DNA of 64,000 nucleotides from a virus. Position numbers and translations under genes: made by a program. Below, in pieces: positions 22,038-29,647 of the stretch (position 1 is the stretch's first letter; each line of letters starts with the position of its first letter). Below the pieces are notes generated by a model, which made no database searches, was not told the DNA's origin, and saw nothing but the letters and a program-made list of their open reading frames with translations. Where the stretch lies: positions 1 to 64,000 of the IMG/VR virus record IMGVR_UViG_3300008113_000479; one strand, 5' to 3'.

Positions 22038-22067
22038 AGTATACTAAATTAAAAATTATCTGTCCAA
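22038..22067 (-). promoter_or_regulatory. leaderless promoter with a 10-base palindrome
   Basis: Read leftward, TTGGAC (22067-22062), 18 bases, TATACT (22043-22038), seven bases to the ATG at 22030. The -10 box lies in the palindrome TAGTATACTA. Confidence 0.5.
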
Positions 22068-22367
22068 AACCTCGTTTGTTTCTATTTCTGAGAGGCTTCT
22101 GAGGGCATCTTCGAGCTCAGATTTAATTAAAATTAATTCTTGAATGGCTTCGTAATATTTGTCTTTCCATTCAGTTAATTCTTTTTCTATTTGATACAAT
22201 TCAATTTTAAGATCTTTTACTTCTAATTTTAATTGATCTTGCTCACGCTCTTTTTGTCTATTTTTTTCTTTTTTACTTTCGTTCAGACCAGCAATAATTG
22301 CCGTCCCCATGCCAGACAATATCGCAGCAGATATTGCAATAATTATAGAGTTCAGATCTAGATTCAT
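22056..22367 (-). CDS. membrane-anchored coiled-coil protein, 103 aa
   Basis: Residues 6-27 (NSIIIAISAAILSGMGTAII) are a membrane helix. Residues 32-100 form a long charged coiled coil (KELTEWKDKYYEAIQELIL...). It could be a holin-associated or membrane-tethering protein. It is not next to the endolysin. Confidence 0.7.
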   Translation of the reverse strand: MNLDLNSIIIAISAAILSGMGTAIIAGLNESKKEKNRQKEREQDQLKLEVKDLKIELYQIEKELTEWKDKYYEAIQELILIKSELEDALRSLSEIETNEVLDR

Positions 22368-22377
22368 TATATATCAT

Positions 22378-22398
22378 ATTATACAGCAAATGTTTGCT
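22378..22398 (-). promoter_or_regulatory. promoter with AGCAAA-TG-TTTGCT palindrome
   Basis: Read leftward, TATAAT at 22383-22378 is ten bases from the ATG at 22367, so the leader is nearly absent. A perfect 14-base palindrome (22385-22398) sits just upstream of the -10 box, as an operator would. Confidence 0.5.
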
Positions 22399-22633
22399 AA
22401 ATTAATAATTCAGAAGCAGAGATTTCATCTCCAACATATTTCTTTTTTAAAACAAATTCTCTAACACTTTCTGGACCACTTTGTCTGCCAGTAATAACAA
22501 TTAGCCATCTTGGTTCAAATTTTGATTCTATACATCCTTCACACATAAATAAATTAATTGGAAGTAATGTAGACTTTTTAAGGTTTAGTTTATTTTTAGT
22601 TTTATTGCAAGAATAACAAAGAACTTTATCCAT
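22397..22633 (-). CDS. small zinc-binding protein, 78 aa
   Basis: CYSCNKTKNKLNLKKSTLLP followed by MCEGCIESKFEPRW gives a two-pair zinc site of a type I associate with small actinophage proteins. The C-terminal part is alpha/beta. Function unknown. Confidence 0.7.
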   Translation of the reverse strand: MDKVLCYSCNKTKNKLNLKKSTLLPINLFMCEGCIESKFEPRWLIVITGRQSGPESVREFVLKKKYVGDEISASELLI

Positions 22634-22829
22634 TATATTCCTCTTCTACATGTGTAAACACAAGTTCATCCATAATTGAAAAATCTGAATTGTCTACCAA
22701 CTCTTCGTACTCCATTTCATCCTTTTTATATTTTACTATAGAAGCAAACGCTCCAAGTTTTTCTGTAGATCCGTACACTCCTAGATCATGAATAAATACA
22801 ATTAGTACTCTATCGTAATATTCTTTCAC
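22626..22829 (-). CDS. hypothetical protein, 67 aa
   Basis: I choose the GTG at 22829, with AAGGAG seven bases upstream, over an earlier in-frame start that would overlap the upstream gene by 41 bases. The product begins (V)KEYYDRVLIVFIHDLGVYGS and is alpha/beta. Confidence 0.6.
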   Translation of the reverse strand: MKEYYDRVLIVFIHDLGVYGSTEKLGAFASIVKYKKDEMEYEELVDNSDFSIMDELVFTHVEEEYNG

Positions 22830-23130
22830 TAGGAACTCCTTCCAGCTCACATCTTACGCCATATGACTCAAGTAATTTTTTTACTTTTAATACATAGTCT
22901 ATGACCATTTCTTTTTTAACGCCTTCAAACTGTATAAAGTTATCTTCATATAATCTTATTGCTAAAAATTCTGGATATTTTACTATATCCATCTGTAAGT
23001 TGTTAACTGGCTTTGTAATTCCTCTTATTGCTTTTGACATTTCTGGTGTATAAAATACTGGCTTGTTTGGTTCGCCAGTCCATTGATTAATTCCATGTTT
23101 AAAATGATTTTTGTTTTTATCAATAAACAT
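22810..23130 (-). CDS. hypothetical protein, 106 aa
   Basis: A basic N terminus (MFIDKNKNHFKHGINQWTGE) is followed by an alpha/beta region. No recognised domain. It overlaps WhiB by 11 bases and the next gene by 20. Confidence 0.65.
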   Translation of the reverse strand: MFIDKNKNHFKHGINQWTGEPNKPVFYTPEMSKAIRGITKPVNNLQMDIVKYPEFLAIRLYEDNFIQFEGVKKEMVIDYVLKVKKLLESYGVRCELEGVPSERILR

Positions 23131-23431
23131 TTTTCTTTTTCAATCTTTTCCATGTGTCACTTGTTTTATGTAAATTTCTAGTTTTATCAATTGTCCCAGA
23201 GTTTAAATAAACTCCGCCCCATACGCCATACTCATTGTTATCTGATCCAGATTTATAGCACATTGCTATAACAGGACATGCTAAACATGCTTCATCAATA
23301 TTTTTTGCAATTTTAGAATCGTTTTCATATTTATCATAAAATAAATTGGTGTCCATGCCTCTGCAAACTGCAAGGTGCCACCAGTCTAAATCGTCTTTAT
23401 CTACCCCTAGATCATTTAAAATATTTGACAT
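23120..23431 (-). CDS. WhiB-family iron-sulfur transcription regulator, 103 aa
   Basis: Four conserved Cys (23, 49, 52, 58: AVC then CLACPVIAMC) would hold a [4Fe-4S] cluster. The turn GVWGGVYL (residues 69-76) and the basic C terminus complete the family pattern. WhiB proteins bind the host sigma factor and redirect transcription, and some sense oxygen or NO. The family is confined to Actinobacteria and their phages. It is the second gene of a unit with a strong promoter and palindrome. Confidence 0.93.
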   Translation of the reverse strand: MSNILNDLGVDKDDLDWWHLAVCRGMDTNLFYDKYENDSKIAKNIDEACLACPVIAMCYKSGSDNNEYGVWGGVYLNSGTIDKTRNLHKTSDTWKRLKKKNVY

Positions 23432-23642
23432 ATTGTTTAGGTAGAACCCACATTCCTTTATTGTTTACAGATACTTTATCTGCTATTCCCCAGTGTTTAT
23501 TAAATAATCCATTTATATTAAAAAATCCGTTATGATTCTTTTTCCAAATAATTAAATCGTAATTATTCCAATATGCTTTATTTATAATTGTGTTGTATCT
23601 ATTAATAAATACGTCAACACCAGTTTCATTTAAATGAATCAT
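23412..23642 (-). CDS. hypothetical protein, 76 aa
   Basis: First gene of the WhiB unit, with AAGGAAAT upstream. The product is aromatic and Asn-rich (MIHLNETGVDVFINRYNTII...). It overlaps WhiB by 20 bases. Function unknown. Confidence 0.6.
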   Translation of the reverse strand: MIHLNETGVDVFINRYNTIINKAYWNNYDLIIWKKNHNGFFNINGLFNKHWGIADKVSVNNKGMWVLPKQYVKYFK

Positions 23643-23664
23643 ATTTCCTTACAAATAAAGGGCA

Positions 23665-23708
23665 AATCCCTATATACTATTATACAGGGATTCTTAAAGC
23701 CTTGTCAA
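23665..23708 (-). promoter_or_regulatory. WhiB operon promoter with operator-like inverted repeat
   Basis: Read leftward, TTGACA (23708-23703), 18 bases, TATAAT (23684-23679). AATCCCT (23692-23686) and AGGGATT (23671-23665) face each other around the -10 box, 14 bases apart. This is a near-consensus promoter with a probable repressor site. Confidence 0.7.
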
Positions 23709-23717
23709 CTGATTTTA

Positions 23718-24380
23718 TTACTTATTTTTTGGTATTAATTTTTGAGGGCCTTCTGTACCAAATAAGGATTTTTTAATTGGAACACAATTAGGTACTTGTC
23801 GACCATTTTTATTTTTCATTCCTACTTGCTTATATCCTGACCAGCATGCTTTTTGTAAATTATCCCATTTATCTTCTTCTTCATTATCTGACTCATAATC
23901 CTCGTCCTCTTCATCTTCTTCATTTTCTGGCTTAGGATCTACAGATTTTACTAAAGTATCTTCTGGAATTTCAATAACTGTATCTATTGGATTAATTGCA
24001 TCTTCTAGCATATCTTTAATTTCTTCTATTACTTCTTGTACCTCTATTGATTTTTTCATATTTTTCTCCCTATTAACTATTTTACGGGACCAAGAGAATC
24101 CTGCATCTCCACCCCACGCTAACCACATAATTTTACCATTAGATGGGTTTTCAGCATTATTAAAATCTTTACCTTTTTTATCAACTTCATGACGTGAAAA
24201 AAATGAATACATACGCTTAACTGTAGAAAGACTTAATGTTTCTCCACGAGCTAATTGTCCTGCACGAGTCCAGCCTACTGCTGTTCCTGCGCCTTTAGCC
24301 TTACCCTGCTCTTTTAATTTAATAGCACGACGTGCTGCTGATTGCATACCAGAGGTTGGCTTATATCCTTCTTTTGCCAT
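23718..24380 (-). CDS. conserved phage protein with GYKPTSGM...ARHEVD-type domain, 220 aa
   Basis: Residues 1-105 (EGYKPTSGMQSAARRAIKLK; GAGTAVGWTRAGQLARGE; SRHEVDKKGKDF; IMWLAWGGDAGFSWSRKI) form a domain seen in many phages, often near or fused to head-maturation proteins. A very acidic linker (150-170) and a C-terminal piece (YKQVGMKNKNGRQVPNCVP) follow. It is probably structural or assembly-related. It lies before the lysis genes. Confidence 0.7.
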   Translation of the reverse strand: MAKEGYKPTSGMQSAARRAIKLKEQGKAKGAGTAVGWTRAGQLARGETLSLSTVKRMYSFFSRHEVDKKGKDFNNAENPSNGKIMWLAWGGDAGFSWSRKIVNREKNMKKSIEVQEVIEEIKDMLEDAINPIDTVIEIPEDTLVKSVDPKPENEEDEEDEDYESDNEEEDKWDNLQKACWSGYKQVGMKNKNGRQVPNCVPIKKSLFGTEGPQKLIPKNK

Positions 24381-24381
24381 A

Positions 24382-24525
24382 TTATTTCTCCTTAACGTTA
24401 ATTATTTTAACGTTTTTGATTTCGTCATCTACGCCAAATATATCATTAGCATAATCTAGAGCATCATTTTCGTCAAATGCTTCTACTTCTACCTCTACTT
24501 CTAACTTTACTTTATAAATATTCAT
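24382..24525 (-). CDS. small acidic protein, 47 aa
   Basis: ATG at 24525 to TAA at 24384-24382. The sequence MNIYKVKLEVEVEVEAFDEN is a regular beta-strand pattern with an acidic helix after. The start abuts the endolysin stop, so it is probably translated from the lysis transcript. Confidence 0.6.
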   Translation of the reverse strand: MNIYKVKLEVEVEVEAFDENDALDYANDIFGVDDEIKNVKIINVKEK

Positions 24526-25101
24526 TTACTTAATTGCTTGACCACACTCTGAGCATGTTTTTGCCTTTTTAGTTGTTTTTGCAGCAGGTTCAGATTTTGC
24601 AACAGCGCTTGCTCCAAATTTAGGTCTTCCAAATCCAACAATTGAAACCATTATATTCTTTTTATTTTTTTTATATGCACGAAGCTTTTTGCAAACTTCT
24701 CCGCCATTTCTTTGGCTTCCTTTAGGATCTCCAGAAGTATTACCTTCAATGCACCAAACTGTTCCGTCACCATTATCTACTGCGACTATTCCTACGTGTG
24801 ATATTCTATCTACACCATCTGATGGGAAATCAAAATATGCAACATCGCCTGGCTCTGGATCTGCAATGTCGCCATCAATCCATTGACCAGCTTTTTTAAA
24901 TGCTGCTGCTCCGCCTGGAGTATAAACTGTATTGGGAACTTTTACTCCTGCTTCGTTTGCACACCACATAACAAATGATCCACACCAAGGTTGGAAATTA
25001 GCTTTTGTAAATGCACCATATTTTGTTTCATTATCTTTAGGACCCTCAACAGTTCCTATTTCAGCAGTAGCAACTTCAACAAATTTTTGTGCTGTTGACA
25101 T
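24526..25101 (-). CDS. CHAP-domain endolysin, 191 aa
   Basis: The N-terminal 155 residues are a CHAP amidase/peptidase: nucleophile Cys40 (WCGSFVMWC), His102 (ISHVGIV) and the EGNTSG loop (119-124). It cuts peptidoglycan at the end of infection. The tail has a Lys-rich linker and a CSECGQ zinc-ribbon-like end (residues 184-189). No signal peptide, so it relies on the neighbouring holin candidates. Confidence 0.88.
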   Translation of the reverse strand: MSTAQKFVEVATAEIGTVEGPKDNETKYGAFTKANFQPWCGSFVMWCANEAGVKVPNTVYTPGGAAAFKKAGQWIDGDIADPEPGDVAYFDFPSDGVDRISHVGIVAVDNGDGTVWCIEGNTSGDPKGSQRNGGEVCKKLRAYKKNKKNIMVSIVGFGRPKFGASAVAKSEPAAKTTKKAKTCSECGQAIK

Positions 25102-25103
25102 GC

Positions 25104-25514
25104 TTACTCTTTATCCCAGCTTGTATCAACTGGTTGTTCTGCTGGCATTGCACCATCTGGCTTAGCTAGCCTACGTGCTTTTGCATCATCAATTTCTGCT
25201 TCTAATTTTTTATCTGCTTGTGTATTCTTGGCATCAATTTCTTTATTAGCAATTTGTGCAGACATTATATCTTTTGCGCCTGATGACCCAATTAATAAAC
25301 CTGCAAGAGTTCCTGTAATAAATGTTGCAACTGATCCAAGAACATTAAAGAACATTTTATCATTTTCAGATTGACCTGTAATTGGTTGTGTTACAAATAT
25401 TAATGCATACATAATTCCAACTGAAGTAATAAATAGGATAGATCCTAATGTAATTCCTAAAATAAACTTTAATCTTGCATCTAATTCCGCTGGGGTTAAT
25501 CTTTCTTTAGCCAT
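25104..25514 (-). CDS. holin-like membrane protein, 136 aa
   Basis: Two membrane helices (about residues 17-40 and 55-77) are followed by a long charged cytoplasmic tail. The position, three bases from the endolysin start, and the topology fit a holin. The tail is longer than in most holins. Confidence 0.7.
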   Translation of the reverse strand: MAKERLTPAELDARLKFILGITLGSILFITSVGIMYALIFVTQPITGQSENDKMFFNVLGSVATFITGTLAGLLIGSSGAKDIMSAQIANKEIDAKNTQADKKLEAEIDDAKARRLAKPDGAMPAEQPVDTSWDKE

Positions 25515-25704
25515 TTACTGTTTCCTTTGTGTCCGCTAAATCTTCTGGACATGCTCCGTTAGCCGTACAGATTGGTGGTTTGCATTCTGCACTTTGCCAG
25601 TTAGCAGGATCTTGACATGGATATCTGTAATGACCATCATAGCCACATCCACTAATAGACAATACTAAAAGGCTAGAAGCCAAAAACACCTTTATTTTTT
25701 TCAT
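25507..25704 (-). CDS. small lipoprotein, 65 aa
   Basis: A signal peptide with lipobox LSISGC (Cys20) precedes a short Cys- and Pro-rich domain. In the lysis cassette it could be a spanin-like or envelope-modifying lipoprotein. Actinobacteria lack a classical outer membrane, so superinfection exclusion is another option. Confidence 0.75.
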   Translation of the reverse strand: MKKIKVFLASSLLVLSISGCGYDGHYRYPCQDPANWQSAECKPPICTANGACPEDLADTKETVNG

Positions 25705-25739
25705 AAGTCTATTATAGCAAATGTAAGGTTAGTATGCTA

Positions 25740-25925
25740 TTACTCTTCTTTTTCTGCTTTTTCCCTAATTCCAATAGTCATAAACCATATAGCTACAGAG
25801 GCTAAAGTTACATATCCTACTACTGTTTTAGCGCTGCCCTCGAGAACAACCCAGGCTACAAAAAATCCTAGAAATGTAAAGTTTTCGCTAAGAATAGCTA
25901 TAGCTCTTTTTTTTAACCAGTTCAT
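25740..25925 (-). CDS. second holin-like membrane protein, 61 aa
   Basis: Two closely spaced membrane helices (about residues 14-30 and 35-51) with a basic start and an acidic end (KAEKEE). The size and place fit a small class II holin, acting with or against the 136-residue protein. Confidence 0.65.
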   Translation of the reverse strand: MNWLKKRAIAILSENFTFLGFFVAWVVLEGSAKTVVGYVTLASVAIWFMTIGIREKAEKEE

Positions 25926-25927
25926 AT

Positions 25928-28432
25928 TTACCCCCTTATTCTCATTATTGTACTACCAAGTATTACTTGACCAACTAAAATTGCTGCAACTAAAACTTCT
26001 TTAGCATCTTGTCTTTCTTGTGGAGACATATCTGCTCCAATATTTGCTAATGCTTTACTCAACTCACACTTTTGTTCTTCAGTTAATCCTTCAATTGCTT
26101 CATCTGGATTAAAGCATCCAGCAATTGCATTAACAAGTGCTGCTGGAGATTCTAACGTGAGTAATGCTGAGGCGACTTCTGCTGTAATAACTACTGGATT
26201 ACCGCTAGCATCTTCTCTAACTTCTACTGGAATTGATGGTGGTAGGTCTCGGTATTCAAGGCCCGCTGCTTCAATTGCTGCTGCTTCTACTGGAGCACCT
26301 TCTGCTGATGTAACTAAAACATCTGCAACTAAATCTTTTTCTGCTAATGTCAGAACACCATCTTCAGATAATGCTTCAGATAAATTAACAACTTCATTTA
26401 CAGTAATTTCTCCATCTGCAAAAAGTATTTCTGTAATTAATTCAGATTCTTCTATAGACAATCCGCCTTTAGACAATGTAGAAGATATCTCAGAAATAAC
26501 CTCTTCTGAAACTTCTCCGCCTTCAGAAATTAATTCTAATATTGCATCGGCATCCTCAGCTGTTAAATTTCCATCTTCAATTAAATCACTAACAACCTCT
26601 TGAGCCTCTTCAACAGTTAATTCTTGCTCCTCTACTGCTGGTTCGTCAATAACTGGCTCATCAACTACTGGTTCTTCTATTATTGGCTCTTCTATAACAG
26701 GTTCGTCAATAACTGGCTCATCAACTACTGGTTCATCAATAATTGGTTCATCAATAATTGGTTCTATTGGTGTTATGTAAGATGGCTGTGACGGCACACT
26801 AATTATTTCTTCTTGTGGAATTGTAATAATAGTTTCAACATACTGGCTTACTGGACCAGACCAGTTTGCAATTCTAATTGTATATGAAGCACCTTCTGTT
26901 AATCCAGTTAATTGAATAGATTCTGGTGCGCCGTCTGTATTATATGTCCCACCAGCATAAGGATTTTCTGCTGTTGGGTCGTCAGTAATTACTTGATAAA
27001 ACCATGTGTTTGGAGTATATCCAGAAGGCAATTCTGGTGTAACAGTTACTGTTGTGCCATCTACTACTGCTTGAGATATTATTGGCGCAGGAGTTGGTAT
27101 ATTATTATTAATAACGGTTATAAGTTGATTAGACTTAGTATTTAGTGTTGATTGCAATGATGTTTTTGTTGATAGTGCTGAATTTAAAGTATTTGTTAAA
27201 GAATTTGTATTAATAGAATTTATTACAGAAGTATTTAAAGTATTTTGTGAAACAACTGGACTCAAGCTTTGGTTTAATTGTGTAATAGTGGCATTAGCTG
27301 CATCTACTGCTGCTTGAACGGTTGATGTATTTGGATCTACATATGGAGTAAATGATGGACCCTGACTAATTTGTCCAGAAAATCCAGTACCAGTATTAGT
27401 GTCTGTAATTTCAGTAATTGTGCCATTATTTGTTTCTCTATAATTAAATCTTGCTCCGCCTGGTATTGGTCCAACTGCTGTTACATTTGCCATCCATGCA
27501 CCATCATTTGGATTTACATCTGCATTGAATCTAATTTGAACCATTTGTGTAGAAGCATCTTGTTGTGGATAAGGCCTTAAATCCCAAGCAATGTCTAAAC
27601 TTGTTCCAGTAGTTGAATATGTAATTCCAGTTCCTGTACTCCAAGTTGTCCAGTCCCATCCAGCAATAGAAACTGATGGGGCATCTGGAGTTTGATAATA
27701 AACCCATCCCTGATCGACACCAAATGTTATTGTTGCATTTGATCCTACATAAACATCATTATAAACTGTTCCGCCCATTTGCATTCCAAAAGGTAAAGTC
27801 ATTCTTACTCCAGCGTCATCTACGCCAGCCAAAACGTTTGTTGTTGTTCCAATAGTTGCCTGTAAATTATTTACTGCTGTTTGAGCATTATCAATAGCAA
27901 TATTTGCCTGAGTTAATTCTGTTTGAGCAGTTGCCTGTGCTGTAGAGGCTGCTGTTTTTGCTGCAGTGACTTGAGATATTTCAGTCTGTGCTGCGGTAAC
28001 AGTAATGCTATCTATTGATGTTTGAGCAGATGTAATAGTTAATTTAGCATCTTGAACTATTTGAGAGCTTTGATCTGTTGGTGTTGCTACTATATTAATA
28101 TTATTTATCGTAGTAGTTGCAGTATCAACTAAATTAATTGCTGTTTGGGCCATTGAAATACTTTGAGATACTTGTGTTACTGCTGTTTGAGCTTGAGACA
28201 ACTCTGTTTGTGCCACTGATACTAGTGCTGTAGATGAGTCCGTTGCTGCAATAGCTTGTTGAACTTCTGTGTTAGCTATACCAAGAGCATTATTTACTGC
28301 TTGTTGCGCTGGGCTTACTATTACCTGTTCTTGTCCGCCCTGCTCTGTAGCCCACGCATAACTTGGCCCAATAAAAAATAGCCAACCTGTTACAAAAAGG
28401 CTAGCTAAAAAGTATTTTAACTTTCTACTCAA
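25928..28432 (-). CDS. large secreted surface protein, 834 aa
   Basis: I use the TTG at 28432 because GGAG lies six bases upstream; a TTG at 28444 would add four residues. A signal peptide or membrane anchor (residues 4-30) precedes a Thr/Ala/Gln-rich helical region, a beta domain (VGSNATITFGVDQGWVYY), an Fn3-like domain (residues about 440-520), an acidic Pro-Ile-Glu-Asp repeat (26.62-26.77 kb) and helical repeats. The last 60 residues include MSPQERQDAKEVLVAAILVG. It may be displayed on the infected cell or be a virion fibre; the signal argues for the first. Confidence 0.7.
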   Translation of the reverse strand: MSRKLKYFLASLFVTGWLFFIGPSYAWATEQGGQEQVIVSPAQQAVNNALGIANTEVQQAIAATDSSTALVSVAQTELSQAQTAVTQVSQSISMAQTAINLVDTATTTINNINIVATPTDQSSQIVQDAKLTITSAQTSIDSITVTAAQTEISQVTAAKTAASTAQATAQTELTQANIAIDNAQTAVNNLQATIGTTTNVLAGVDDAGVRMTLPFGMQMGGTVYNDVYVGSNATITFGVDQGWVYYQTPDAPSVSIAGWDWTTWSTGTGITYSTTGTSLDIAWDLRPYPQQDASTQMVQIRFNADVNPNDGAWMANVTAVGPIPGGARFNYRETNNGTITEITDTNTGTGFSGQISQGPSFTPYVDPNTSTVQAAVDAANATITQLNQSLSPVVSQNTLNTSVINSINTNSLTNTLNSALSTKTSLQSTLNTKSNQLITVINNNIPTPAPIISQAVVDGTTVTVTPELPSGYTPNTWFYQVITDDPTAENPYAGGTYNTDGAPESIQLTGLTEGASYTIRIANWSGPVSQYVETIITIPQEEIISVPSQPSYITPIEPIIDEPIIDEPVVDEPVIDEPVIEEPIIEEPVVDEPVIDEPAVEEQELTVEEAQEVVSDLIEDGNLTAEDADAILELISEGGEVSEEVISEISSTLSKGGLSIEESELITEILFADGEITVNEVVNLSEALSEDGVLTLAEKDLVADVLVTSAEGAPVEAAAIEAAGLEYRDLPPSIPVEVREDASGNPVVITAEVASALLTLESPAALVNAIAGCFNPDEAIEGLTEEQKCELSKALANIGADMSPQERQDAKEVLVAAILVGQVILGSTIMRIRG
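26620..26770 (-). repeat. short tandem coding repeats (Pro-Val/Ile-Ile-Asp-Glu)
   Basis: About ten copies of a 12-18 base unit encode EPVIDEP/EPIIEEP variants in the large surface protein. The units are near-identical at DNA level, which favours expansion and contraction. Confidence 0.65.
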
Positions 28433-28440
28433 TTGGTTCT

Positions 28441-28469
28441 CCAATGCAACAAAATTTTTGTTACATTGG
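28441..28469 (-). promoter_or_regulatory. long hairpin over the start of the surface protein
   Basis: A 29-base near-perfect palindrome (arms CCAATGTAACAAAA and TTTTGTTGCATTGG as read leftward) lies between the stop of the zinc-ribbon gene and the TTG start. Its 3' arm runs into GGAG, so the hairpin could limit ribosome access or act as an attenuator. No T run follows, so it is not a typical terminator. Confidence 0.5.
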
Positions 28470-28471
28470 AA

Positions 28472-28621
28472 TTATATCATGTGTACACCAACTGTTCCAT
28501 ATGATCTTGTCATTGAGTATCCGCAAGAAGGACAAGGTGGTACAACTTCTGTTTCATCAAACTTACGAGTAACTTCTAATGACTTATCGCATGTTATACA
28601 ACTGTATTCATATATTGGCAT
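28472..28621 (-). CDS. FmdB-type zinc-ribbon protein, 49 aa
   Basis: ATG at 28621 (TAATG overlap with the nuclease stop) to TAA at 28474-28472. MPIYEYSCITCDKSLEV is the classical FmdB/CxxC-CxxC start, and CPSC follows at 30-33. These small zinc ribbons are usually annotated as putative regulators. Confidence 0.75.
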   Translation of the reverse strand: MPIYEYSCITCDKSLEVTRKFDETEVVPPCPSCGYSMTRSYGTVGVHMI

Positions 28622-29028
28622 TACTTACCGCTTTTCTTTCTCTTTTCTGCTAAGGCAACAAAATCTTTAACCTTAGTCTCTCCCATGTATCCCCAAGCAT
28701 ATCCATCTTCAATCATCTGCTCATTTACAGATTTTGTATTACCATCAAGATAAACCCATCCAAGTATTCTGCCATATTTTTCTGAACTGTCTGGCTTTTC
28801 TGTTTTTACAACTATATTCTTAGCATCTTTAAATTTATATTTAAGATACTCTTTAGATTCTAGTCCTAAAGTTTTTTCTAACTTATCTGTTGTTCTAGAT
28901 TCTGGGGTATCTATGCCAGCTAATCTTAATCTTTGAGAATATGAAATACTAAATCCAAGATCAATGTCAACATCAATAGTATCTCCGTCCACTATTTTTG
29001 TTACTTGCTTAACTCTGTACTCAAACAT
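28621..29028 (-). CDS. staphylococcal-type (SNase) nuclease, 135 aa
   Basis: I start at the ATG at 29028, with AAGGAG six bases upstream. VDGDTIDVDID, RLRLAGIDTPESR (Arg36, Asp40, Glu43) and EKYGRILGWVYLDG match the thermonuclease active site. No signal peptide is visible, so it probably acts inside the cell, for example on host DNA. It follows a long structured leader. Confidence 0.88.
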   Translation of the reverse strand: MFEYRVKQVTKIVDGDTIDVDIDLGFSISYSQRLRLAGIDTPESRTTDKLEKTLGLESKEYLKYKFKDAKNIVVKTEKPDSSEKYGRILGWVYLDGNTKSVNEQMIEDGYAWGYMGETKVKDFVALAEKRKKSGK

Positions 29029-29141
29029 ATTTCTCCTTAAATTTAAAGAGCAGTTTCTAGACATGCTCAGGTCCATCCAGTTATTTAATGTCGCTGTCTC
29101 CCCCGACGGTATCTGCGACTCCCCAGTGACGGGGTGCAGAC
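29029..29141 (-). other. GC-rich structured leader of the nuclease transcript
   Basis: The leader is about 110 bases and far richer in G and C than its surroundings. GUCUGC (29141-29136) can pair with GCAGAU (29116-29111) around a CCCC/GGGG hairpin. Alternatively GUCGC (29119-29115) can pair with GCGAC (29094-29090). The two pairings share bases and exclude each other. A further hairpin GAGCA/UGCUC lies nearer the ribosome binding site. It could be a riboswitch-like element; no known class is recognised. Confidence 0.45.
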
Positions 29142-29145
29142 TTAT

Positions 29146-29151
29146 ATTATA
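29146..29151 (-). promoter_or_regulatory. extended -10 promoter of the nuclease transcript
   Basis: Read leftward, TGATATAAT ends with TATAAT at 29151-29146, right at the stop of the heat-shock gene. The predicted RNA start coincides with the first base of the leader stem. Confidence 0.5.
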
Positions 29152-29577
29152 TCAGTCGTTTATATCTTTTATCTTAAATGTTTTTGGTTTTTGATCTTCT
29201 GGGGTGTTTTTAAATAAAGAAACAGCCAAAATACCATTCATCCATGTAACATGCTTAATCTCAATATTTTCTGCAAGAGAAAAAGTTCTTGTAAAGTTTC
29301 TGGTTGCTATACCCTTATGGATATATTTTTCTTGACCATCTTCTTCAATATTTCCTTTGATAGTTAAATTATTTTTTTCTTGAGATACTTCAATGTCATC
29401 CTTAGAGAATCCAGCTAATGCTAGTTCAATCATATAAGTATCATCAGTAAATTTGATTAAGTTATATGGTGGATAGTTTGATGTGTTTTTTGGAAGGCTT
29501 TCAATTTCTTTAAAAAAAGAATCCCAACCAATAAAAAATGGATCTTTAAAAAGATCCATAGACAATGTACTTACCAT
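29152..29577 (-). CDS. small heat-shock protein (HSP20 family), 141 aa
   Basis: Residues 38-125 are an alpha-crystallin domain: YMIELALAGFSKDDIEV, LTIKG, RNFTRTFSL, and WMNGILAVSLF near the end. These are ATP-independent holdase chaperones; phages carry them to protect folding during assembly. The N terminus (MDLFKDPFFIGWDSFFKEI) is the usual hydrophobic arm. Confidence 0.92.
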   Translation of the reverse strand: MVSTLSMDLFKDPFFIGWDSFFKEIESLPKNTSNYPPYNLIKFTDDTYMIELALAGFSKDDIEVSQEKNNLTIKGNIEEDGQEKYIHKGIATRNFTRTFSLAENIEIKHVTWMNGILAVSLFKNTPEDQKPKTFKIKDIND

Positions 29578-29578
29578 T

Positions 29579-29640
29579 TTATTCCTCCTTCAAGCGAATA
29601 AGTTAATATAGGTCCCATTCGGCGACCTATATATATTATA
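29579..29640 (-). promoter_or_regulatory. promoter and structured leader of the heat-shock gene
   Basis: Read leftward, TGATATAAT (TATAAT at 29640-29635) starts a leader with hairpin ATAGGTC/GACCTAT. A second weak stem TTATTC/GAATAA (29601-29596 with 29584-29579) places GAAGGAG in its loop. Such an arrangement could act as a mild RNA thermometer. Confidence 0.45.
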
Positions 29641-29647
29641 TCATAGG

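Noticed and set aside
26157-26603. A 148-codon rightward frame opposite the large surface protein
   Set aside because: Low-complexity antisense of a Glu/Ser-rich region, without a ribosome binding site or any known domain.
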